Source of the DNA: Planctomycetota bacterium
GTDB lineage: Bacteria; Planctomycetota; Planctomycetia; Pirellulales; Thermoguttaceae
Assembly: GCA_023397045.1 (NCBI GenBank)
Contig: JAEWUR010000221.1
Location: 1-5,014 of the forward strand
DNA: 5,014 nucleotides
Reading direction: 5' to 3'
The position numbers were made by a program, and so were the translations under genes. Positions 1-5,014 of this stretch are shown piece by piece. The notes beneath the pieces are model-generated. The model was not told where the DNA came from and searched no databases. It worked only from the letters and a program-made list of their open reading frames with translations. How positions within the stretch are numbered: the stretch's first letter is position 1; every line of letters starts with the position of its first letter.

Positions 1-528
1 GTCTCGATCAATTCGATCGACAGCGATCCCGTGGCGCTGTTGGCAAGCACCGGTTGGGGGCAACTCGGACAGTTGCATTGGTTGCTGCGTCCCAACGGGT
101 GCATCGCCTGCGATGTATTTGGCCTGGAGGGGCGGAACCAGTTGCATATCCGATCGGAGCCGCTGCTCGATCCGGACGGATATCGCCGTTGGATGCATTT
201 GGCGATCGTGCATGATCGCGCGGCCGAATGTGCAAGGTTCCACGTCAATGGCCGGTTGATGGAGAGCGTTGATGTCAAGGTCGGCGTCGTCAACGCTTCG
301 CAGGAGCCGCCATTGGAGCAAGTCCCCATTTGCATCGGGCCGGCGTGCATCGGACTGTGGCAGCAAGGCAACTGGCAATCCGAGACGGGAAGCCGAAATA
401 TCACGGGCCGAATCGACGAACTAGCAATCTTCGGCCGTGCGTTGACGCCCGACGAAATCCGGCAGATGTTCGACTTGGGCAATCCGAGCGGCAGCGAGAA
501 TGTTGCCGGCACTCGGGTGACGCAGTAG
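1..528 (+). CDS. LamG (concanavalin A-like) domain protein, C-terminal part; possibly a FecR/LamG protein
   Basis: The frame is open from base 1 to the TAG at 526-528, giving 175 residues, so the true start lies outside the window; the GTG at 31 is internal to the domain and not a convincing start. The visible part is nearly one LamG jelly-roll: a strand region with GQLHWLL, a central W64-M-H-L-A-I-V-H segment matching the usual 'W.H.A.vyd' strand, the VNGR turn at 82-85 (the usual 'vDGk'), an 'ICIG' strand, and the closing G136-R-I-D-E-L-A-I-F-G-R-A-L-T-P-D-E-I-R motif typical of LamG C-termini. In planctomycetes the opening pattern (variable loop, GW, then 'HW.L') is familiar from membrane proteins with an N-terminal FecR domain, which usually sit beside an ECF sigma factor gene. 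That FecR part is inferred, not seen. The domain probably binds glycan or protein ligands outside the cytoplasm. The end at 528 is followed by 124 non-coding bases with no clear terminator. Confidence 0.85.
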   Translation, partial: VSINSIDSDPVALLASTGWGQLGQLHWLLRPNGCIACDVFGLEGRNQLHIRSEPLLDPDGYRRWMHLAIVHDRAAECARFHVNGRLMESVDVKVGVVNASQEPPLEQVPICIGPACIGLWQQGNWQSETGSRNITGRIDELAIFGRALTPDEIRQMFDLGNPSGSENVAGTRVTQ

Positions 529-639
529 CAGAGGGAACAGAAAGAGCTCGTGTGTCCGTTTTTTGCGATGTGAGTGGTTCATTTCACCGTTGGCATTGCG
601 GCCGCATCCAGAAGGATCGGCGTGATGTCAACCCAATTT

Positions 640-646
640 AAGGGAG
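640..646 (+). promoter_or_regulatory. Ribosome binding site deciding the start at 653
   Basis: AAGGGAG ends six bases before the ATG at 653, an ideal Shine-Dalgarno distance. An in-frame TTG at 647 lies immediately next to this site and would leave no spacer, so the ATG is preferred. Confidence 0.7.
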
Positions 647-652
647 TTGGTC

Positions 653-1405
653 ATGTACAAGAGTGCGAATCGCGTTCAAAGTCTTTTCGTTGTGGTTCTG
701 ATTCTTGGTGCGTGCAATCTCGCCTGCCAGAACGCACAGGCAACCACGATCACGTGGGATGCACCCGTCGCCATTACGACGGCGGATGCCACGCTAACGC
801 AGCCGGGAACGGTGGTTAGCGCTGCCACATGGGGCCCCACGGCAACCACGGTGACGCTCACGGGCGGGCAGTCGATCAACTTTGCGGTCGGATCGATCGA
901 CGGCAGCAGCCCGGTGGCGAATGTCACAGCTTCTAGCTCCGGCAACACGGGAGCATTTCTCGGAGATACGGGCAACGCAGACTTCAACAACGTGCTGGGA
1001 GGGTTTGCGGGCGACGGCGATACTCCGCTTTCCATCTCACTGCACAACCTTAATGCCGGTCATGACTACACCGTGCAACTCTTCGCATTGGACAACCGAA
1101 ATCCGGTCGTTGGTGTCCGACAGATAGGTTTTTCGGACATGTCGGACCAATCCGGGAACAATTCGGCGGCTGTCGCCATGAGCGAAAACAAGTACGTGAT
1201 GGGAGCATTCACCGCCACCGGTACAAGTGCAACCGTCTTCGAGCAATTCCTGACCTACCAGGACCTTGGATTCGCTCAAGGATATTTCGGCAACCTGAAC
1301 GCCCTTGTGGTGCGCGACGTGACTGTGCCGGAGCCCGGTGCGATCGTCTTGCTTGGTACGGGCGTGTTTGGCTTGCTGGCCTATGCGTGGCGCAAGCGCA
1401 AGTAG
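653..1405 (+). CDS. PEP-CTERM sorting domain protein of unknown function
   Basis: A 250-residue exported protein. The N-terminus (basic MYKSANR, hydrophobic 11-20) is a signal peptide; AQA at 28-30 followed by TT is a good signal peptidase I site, but L18-G19-A20-C21 also fits a lipobox. Residues about 31-220 are rich in Thr, Ser, Gly, Asn and Ala and look like a beta-sandwich: an opening 'ITWDAP' strand, 'NFNNVLGG'-type loop (here DFNNVLGGF), a 'L.NL.aGh.YTVQLFALDNR' strand pair, and a later 'Y.MGAFTATG' strand. This pattern recurs in planctomycete and verrucomicrobial PEP-CTERM proteins whose function is unknown. The C-terminus is textbook PEP-CTERM: P226-E-P228, a hydrophobic helix at about 230-245 and the basic end RKRK. 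In systems that have been described, such tails are recognised by exosortase and link the protein to surface or extracellular polysaccharide. No catalytic motif is visible. The start is set by the Shine-Dalgarno site at 640-646. A strong hairpin follows 24 bases after the stop. Confidence 0.88.
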   Translation: MYKSANRVQSLFVVVLILGACNLACQNAQATTITWDAPVAITTADATLTQPGTVVSAATWGPTATTVTLTGGQSINFAVGSIDGSSPVANVTASSSGNTGAFLGDTGNADFNNVLGGFAGDGDTPLSISLHNLNAGHDYTVQLFALDNRNPVVGVRQIGFSDMSDQSGNNSAAVAMSENKYVMGAFTATGTSATVFEQFLTYQDLGFAQGYFGNLNALVVRDVTVPEPGAIVLLGTGVFGLLAYAWRKRK

Positions 1406-1428
1406 TCTGCGAATTTGGATTGAACGAA

Positions 1429-1466
1429 CTGCTGGAGCGACGACCCGCCGGTTGTCGCTCCAGCAG
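1429..1466 (+). terminator. Long GC-rich hairpin, probable terminator without U-tract
   Basis: CTGCTGGAGCGAC at 1429-1441 is the exact reverse complement of 1454-1466. The stem continues inward through a G-T wobble (1442/1453) and three further pairs to a four-base loop at 1446-1449, so it is 17 bp in all. It lies 24 bases after the stop of the PEP-CTERM gene and ends about 41 bases before the next ATG. No run of T follows, so it is not a canonical intrinsic terminator; it could stop transcription by itself, protect the 3' end of the upstream message, or attenuate expression of the next gene. Since the stem is palindromic it could act on either strand. Confidence 0.6.
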
Positions 1467-1481
1467 GAAATCCAGTACAAT
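1452..1481 (+). promoter_or_regulatory. Candidate sigma70-like promoter for the DUF1559 gene
   Basis: TTGTCG (1452-1457) and TACAAT (1476-1481) are separated by 18 bases and resemble -35 and -10 boxes (four and five of six matches to TTGACA and TATAAT). Transcription would begin near 1488, shortly before the DUF1559 start. The -35 box lies inside the right arm of the hairpin at 1429-1466. Such matches occur by chance, and planctomycete promoters are poorly known, so this is tentative. Confidence 0.25.
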
Positions 1482-1507
1482 AGGATCAGGTATTTGTGAG
1501 AGCTGCC

Positions 1508-2476
1508 ATGCGATCAAAGCAAACACTACACAGGGCACATCACGACTCCGCCGCTTTTACGCTCGTGGAGCTTTTGGTGGTGATCACGATCATCGGCATT
1601 TTGATCGCGTTGCTGCTCCCGGCAGTTCAGGCCGCAAGGGAAGCGGCGAGAAAAATGCAATGCACCAATAATCTCAAGCAGATCAGCCTCTCCTGTCTGA
1701 GTCACGAAGAGGCTCGCGGTTTCTTTCCGGCGGCTGGTTGGTCTGCGGCCGCAACCGGCTACTTCACTGCCGCCGACCCTGATCTTGGCGCCGACGTCGG
1801 CCAGCCCGGCGGCTGGATCTTCAACATACTGCCCTATTTGGAGCAACAAGGCATCTATGAGCTCGGCGCGGGAAAAAGCAGTGCGGAGAAAATGCATCTG
1901 TTCGCCGAGCGGGAACAAACGCCAATGTTTGGCATGATCTGCCCCAGTCGACGCCCTGTTGGCGCGCTCCGGGCGGTATATCCCGGTCATTCACCCGTCA
2001 ATTGCGACCCCATTACCGAGGGCGCAAAAAACGACTATGCAGGGAACGCCGGCGATGCGCCGTCGCCCGAATCGGCTAGCACGAATACAGGCATCTTCTA
2101 TCACAAGAGCACAACTCGCGTGGCGGAGATCACCGACGGGCTGAGCAACACGTACCTCGTCGGCGAAAAATCGCTTTGCACCGACTACTACGAAACCGGA
2201 CAGTCTGGGGGCGACGACGACACGCTCTACGCCGGCGCGAACTGCGACGTTTTGCGGTCAACCTATCCAGGGACAGCCACCGTTCCCTTGCCACCGATGC
2301 AAGACCAGCCGGGGTTTGATTACTGCTACCAGTTTGGCAGTGTTCACCCGACCGGTTTCAATGTGGCCCTTTGCGACGGCTCCGTCCGTGCGATCAGCTA
2401 TTCGATCGACCTGGAAGCCCATCGTTGTCTTGGAAACCGGAAAGATGGACTGCCAATCGATGGCAGTAAGCTTTGA
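1508..2476 (+). CDS. DUF1559 protein with type IV pilin-like N-terminus
   Basis: A 322-residue protein of the large planctomycete DUF1559 family (usually about 300-350 residues). Residues 1-16 form a basic leader; A16-F17-T-L-V-E21 is the prepilin cleavage and methylation motif with the conserved Glu at position +5, followed by a hydrophobic helix to about L37 and the family signature 'LLPAVQAAREAARKMQC' (36-52) and NNLKQI. The middle has the usual 'GWIFNILPYLEQQ' and 'TDGLSNTYLVGEKS' blocks. Near the C-terminus H280 is followed by nine residues and then D290-G291, the H-x9-DG motif of this family, and the end (GLPIDGSKL) is typical. It is presumably processed by a prepilin peptidase and held in the membrane or assembled in a pseudopilus-like structure; its true role is unknown. 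Residue -1 of the cleavage site is Ala rather than the normal Gly. The ATG at 1508 has GAGAG at 1498-1502; the in-frame GTG at 1496, with AGG at 1488-1490, is a real alternative adding four residues. Confidence 0.93.
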   Translation: MRSKQTLHRAHHDSAAFTLVELLVVITIIGILIALLLPAVQAAREAARKMQCTNNLKQISLSCLSHEEARGFFPAAGWSAAATGYFTAADPDLGADVGQPGGWIFNILPYLEQQGIYELGAGKSSAEKMHLFAEREQTPMFGMICPSRRPVGALRAVYPGHSPVNCDPITEGAKNDYAGNAGDAPSPESASTNTGIFYHKSTTRVAEITDGLSNTYLVGEKSLCTDYYETGQSGGDDDTLYAGANCDVLRSTYPGTATVPLPPMQDQPGFDYCYQFGSVHPTGFNVALCDGSVRAISYSIDLEAHRCLGNRKDGLPIDGSKL

Positions 2477-2514
2477 CAATCCCCTGTTCGTTGAGAATGG
2501 GCCACCCTCTCGGA

Positions 2515-2529
2515 CCTTTTTGAAAAGGA
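2515..2529 (+). promoter_or_regulatory. Ribosome binding site within a small palindrome
   Basis: AAGGA (2525-2529) is the Shine-Dalgarno site for the ATG at 2540, ten bases downstream. It forms the right half of the palindrome CCTTTTTGAAAAGG (2515-2528), a five-pair A/T-rich stem that could partly hide the site. The in-frame TTG at 2537, just before the ATG, is a weaker start. Confidence 0.5.
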
Positions 2530-2539
2530 CAATCTGTTG

Positions 2540-3388
2540 ATGAAACACGCGATTTGCACCATTGTGATAGCGATGAGTCTTGTCTTGGCGGTCGAGCCGG
2601 CAACCGCCGCGACCAAAGTCTTCCTGTTGGGCGGCCAGTCGAACATGGGCGGCAACGGCGTTGTCGCGGAGTTGCCGTCGCCCTATAACGAGCCGCAGCC
2701 CGACGTGAGCTTCTGGAACGAAAACAGCACCGATTGGACCGCGTTGCGGGGCGGCTTCGGAAACTTTTCCGGCAATTTCGGGCCGGAAGTAACCTTTGGA
2801 TACACGCTCCACAATCTCTTTCCGAACGACGACATCTATCTCGTCAAATACGGCCTCACCAGCACGAGCTTGGCGGTCAACTGGAATCCCGACGGCACCG
2901 GGGCATCGTACAACACGTTCAAGACGACGGCCGACGCGGCCATCCAGAACCTTGTCGCCCACGGAAAATCGCCCGTCATCGCCGGCATGATCTGGATGCA
3001 GGGCGAGGAGGACACCTATACCGAAGCCACGGCCTCGGCATACCATGCCAATCTCACGAATTTCGTCAACACCGTGCGCAGCGACTTCGCCACGCCGGAA
3101 ATGAAGTTCGTCATCGGACGCATTCTCTCGTCAACCGGCCCCGAAGAATACAACGCACTGGTTCAAAACGCCCAGATGACCGTTCCCGGCGAGGTCGGCC
3201 ACGCCTCGTGGTTCAACACCGATGACCTTCAAATTGGCTTTGTCGGCCACTACGGCACGCAAGGGCAGATTGACCTGGGCATTCGGTTTGCGAACGAGTT
3301 CGTGCATGCACCCGAACCGTCGGCATGCATCCTCGTCGGTACGGGCCTGTTTGCGTTGGCCGGCTACTGCGTGCGAAGACGCAGGTAG
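2540..3388 (+). CDS. SGNH/sialate O-acetylesterase-like protein with PEP-CTERM tail
   Basis: A 282-residue exported protein. Signal peptide: basic MKH, hydrophobic 5-18, likely cleavage after A23 or A24. The mature part begins at once with 'VFLLGGQSNM' (27-36), block I of the carbohydrate esterase family often called SASA (Pfam PF03629), with nucleophile candidate S34. Further family marks are 'VKYGLTSTSLAVNWNP', corresponding to the usual 'kya.ggTsLa..W.p', and 'GMIWMQGEED' at 149-158 (the 'W.QGE.D' block). Block V is recognisable as H237-Y-G-T-Q-G-Q-I-D-L-G followed by IRFANEF. However, the Asp expected three residues before this His is F234 here (FVGH instead of DxxH), so activity is in doubt unless D228 or D229 stands in. 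The likely substrates are O-acetyl groups on sugars. The C-terminus has P258-E-P260, a hydrophobic segment and RRRR, a second PEP-CTERM tail like that of the protein at 653-1405. The gene follows the DUF1559 gene by 63 bases and precedes a probable glycoside hydrolase, supporting joint action on an acetylated glycan (inference). Confidence 0.9.
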   Translation: MKHAICTIVIAMSLVLAVEPATAATKVFLLGGQSNMGGNGVVAELPSPYNEPQPDVSFWNENSTDWTALRGGFGNFSGNFGPEVTFGYTLHNLFPNDDIYLVKYGLTSTSLAVNWNPDGTGASYNTFKTTADAAIQNLVAHGKSPVIAGMIWMQGEEDTYTEATASAYHANLTNFVNTVRSDFATPEMKFVIGRILSSTGPEEYNALVQNAQMTVPGEVGHASWFNTDDLQIGFVGHYGTQGQIDLGIRFANEFVHAPEPSACILVGTGLFALAGYCVRRRR

Positions 3389-3463
3389 TCAACAATTCCC
3401 GACGCCCATTCCCTCCGATAAATCCCGCCACCTTCATCCTACCCTAAAACGGAACACGCAATC

Positions 3464-5014
3464 ATGAGCGGCAAAACGTCACGACGCGAGTTTTTGGCAA
3501 TGGCCGCCTGTGCCGGCGCGGCACTGGCAATGGATGCCCGATGGAATGCCGCCCTTGCCGAGGCCGTGTCCCAGGGCAAGCTGCTCCTTCACATCGACTG
3601 CACCCAAGAGTATCCCTCGGACCAGTATTTTGCACTCGGCGAGACAACGGTCATCGACAGTCCGATTGGACGCTACCGAGAGTCGCAAGGCAGCCCGCCC
3701 GAGGCGCGTTTCGGCTATCGCTTCGCCATCGAAAACATCGGCAAGCCGCACGTGGCCGTGATCCGTTACCCCGACGATCGGCAGCGCTATATGTGCATCA
3801 TGGACGGCACGTGCTACGATCTCACGACCGGCGTCTATACCGGCTGGGCGCAGCCGATCAGCAACACGATGATCGAGTTGCGACAAGTTTTTTGGCCGCG
3901 ATGGAAAGATTGCAGCCTTGTGTTCATGACGTTTCGCGCGGGCGATCCCGCGGCCGTGGCAAGTATCGACATCTATGAACTCGACGCCCTGCCGGTGCTG
4001 GCCGTGCCTGGCGATCCCGGCGACGGAACGCGGCGCGAGTTGGGCATCCAATACGAAGACCCCTGCGGCACCTGCTTCTCGGAAGGCGCTCGGAACCGCG
4101 ATGAGTGGATCGACCGTTTGACGCAATACGCCTGCTACAGCGGGCAGAATCTGCTGGTGTATCCGCTGGCGTGGTATCACGGCCCGATGTTCCCATCGCA
4201 GCGAGAACCGTCCGACGGCATGGATTGGTGCGTCGCGCCCGATCGAAAACAGTATATCCGTTGGACGACGACGCCCGCCGACTGGTATGCCACGCTTCTG
4301 GAACACTTCTGCAAGGAGGGGCTCCAGTTCCAGGGTTCGATGACGCTGATGCGGCTGGGCAGTCTGATGAAGACGATGAACATCGACCAGCCGTCGATCG
4401 AGGCCGGCGCCGACACCTTCAACAACATGCGGTCCGACAATCGAGTGCAATCGAGCACCAGCGATTGGACGGGCGTGTTAAACGCCCTGAACTATAAAGC
4501 CGCGACCGACCGCGATAAGGAAAAGAAGCCCCTCTCGCCCGTGGGATTCGGATCGGGGGCCTATGGCGAACGCAGCAGCGGTTCCATCGGGCCGATGTTC
4601 AATCCGCTGCATCCGACCGTGCAGGAAGCGATCATCGGGTTCGTCAAGGAAATCGGCGAACGCTATGCGAAGTATCCGGCGTTCCAGGGCGTTTCGTTCA
4701 ATATGTTTCTTGCCGCCATGCCGTGGTTCGGCACCATCCAGTTCGGATACGACGACTATTCCGTGGATTTGTTCGCGAAAGAGGCCGGCATTGACGTGCC
4801 GGTGGATCCGAAGGCGGCCGACCGATTTTCGCAACGTTACAAGTTCCTGACCGAAACGCACCGTGCCGCGTGGATTGCCTGGCGATGCAAGAAGATCCGC
4901 GAACTGTTCGGCCAAATCAAAAAAACGCTGGCGGCCATTCGCTCCGATCTCCGCGTCGTTGCCACGCTGTGGGACGAGACCTTCGTCCTCGAATTGGGTT
5001 ATCCCATGGACGCT
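3464..5014 (+). CDS. Tat-exported protein with probable TIM-barrel glycoside hydrolase core (partial, runs off the right edge)
   Basis: The frame from the ATG at 3464 is open through all 517 codons to the window end, so the C-terminus is missing. The N-terminus has a clear twin-arginine signal, S6-R7-R8-E9-F10-L11, then an Ala-rich hydrophobic stretch and a possible cleavage after A32. Residues about 38-190 look like a beta-rich accessory domain, with strands such as 'KLLLHIDC', 'YRFAIENIG' and 'SIDIYELD'. From about 190 on, the sequence resembles TIM-barrel glycosidases related to the family-10-like glycosylhydrolases common in planctomycetes: 'NPLHPTVQEAI', then E399-R-Y-A-K-Y-P-A-F-Q-G-V-S411, then 'FGYDDYSVDLFAKEAGI' (G428-Y-D-D) and 'AAWIAWRCKKI' with W470 and W473. 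The catalytic acids cannot be assigned from this fragment. It is rich in Cys, including a C201-G-T-C204 pair. The Shine-Dalgarno site is weak (GGA at 3451-3453). It follows the esterase gene by 75 bases on the same strand and may share its transcript. The exact family and substrate are uncertain. Confidence 0.85.
   Translation, partial: MSGKTSRREFLAMAACAGAALAMDARWNAALAEAVSQGKLLLHIDCTQEYPSDQYFALGETTVIDSPIGRYRESQGSPPEARFGYRFAIENIGKPHVAVIRYPDDRQRYMCIMDGTCYDLTTGVYTGWAQPISNTMIELRQVFWPRWKDCSLVFMTFRAGDPAAVASIDIYELDALPVLAVPGDPGDGTRRELGIQYEDPCGTCFSEGARNRDEWIDRLTQYACYSGQNLLVYPLAWYHGPMFPSQREPSDGMDWCVAPDRKQYIRWTTTPADWYATLLEHFCKEGLQFQGSMTLMRLGSLMKTMNIDQPSIEAGADTFNNMRSDNRVQSSTSDWTGVLNALNYKAATDRDKEKKPLSPVGFGSGAYGERSSGSIGPMFNPLHPTVQEAIIGFVKEIGERYAKYPAFQGVSFNMFLAAMPWFGTIQFGYDDYSVDLFAKEAGIDVPVDPKAADRFSQRYKFLTETHRAAWIAWRCKKIRELFGQIKKTLAAIRSDLRVVATLWDETFVLELGYPMDA

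Noticed and set aside
529..652. Possible promoter or small gene between the LamG gene and the PEP-CTERM gene
   Set aside because: Apart from the Shine-Dalgarno site, no convincing -35/-10 pair, hairpin or coding frame is seen in these 124 bases.
2258..3046. An antisense open frame of 262 codons spanning the DUF1559 and esterase genes
   Set aside because: It crosses the boundary of two well-supported genes on the other strand and shows no known motif; a GC-rich shadow.
2734..3225. A second + strand frame inside the esterase gene
   Set aside because: It is Arg/His-rich and out of frame with the SASA motifs; a shadow.
3389..3463. Possible terminator between the esterase and the Tat-signal gene
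   Set aside because: The 75 bases are C-rich but show no stem with a T-run, so read-through is as likely.
3479..4450. A long antisense open frame of 323 codons
   Set aside because: It lies opposite the Tat-signal gene, which has a recognisable signal peptide and family-like motifs. The antisense protein is rich in Arg, His and Ala without domains, as expected for the mirror of a GC-rich gene.
1..5014. CRISPR array, tRNA, insertion sequence or phage elements
   Set aside because: No evenly spaced direct repeats, tRNA-like folds, terminal inverted repeats or transposase motifs were seen on either strand.

Overview
The window looks like a piece of a planctomycete chromosome, probably from the Pirellulales. 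The evidence is the combination of four gene types on the + strand: a LamG-ended protein of the kind seen in planctomycete FecR/LamG membrane proteins, two proteins with PEP-CTERM sorting tails, a DUF1559 pseudopilin-like protein with its H-x9-DG motif, and a large Tat-exported protein of glycoside-hydrolase type. The DNA is moderately GC-rich. No tRNA, rRNA, CRISPR array, transposase or phage gene is visible.

Layout from left to right: 1-528 is the C-terminal end of a LamG-domain protein that begins outside the window. 653-1405 is a PEP-CTERM protein of unknown function. 1429-1466 is a near-perfect 17-bp hairpin, probably a terminator without a U-tract. 1508-2476 is a DUF1559 protein with a type IV pilin-like N-terminus. 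2540-3388 is an SGNH/sialate O-acetylesterase-like protein that also carries a PEP-CTERM tail. 3464-5014 is a Tat-signal protein with a probable TIM-barrel glycoside-hydrolase core; it is still open at the right edge.

Every confident gene is on the + strand and the gaps are short (about 63 to 124 bases), so there may be one or two transcription units divided by the hairpin. All five products are predicted to be exported or membrane-linked: LamG ectodomain, PEP-CTERM anchors, pilin-like helix, Tat substrate. The simplest reading (inference) is a cell-surface or periplasmic set for binding, deacetylating and cutting an acetylated polysaccharide, with the FecR/LamG protein possibly acting as the anti-sigma-type sensor of an ECF system encoded upstream. 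No part of this amounts to a clearly new defence or mobile system. The most unusual points are the esterase whose catalytic Asp position appears to be Phe and its fusion to a PEP-CTERM tail, the conflicting sorting signals on the first PEP-CTERM protein, and the hairpin that overlaps a candidate promoter.
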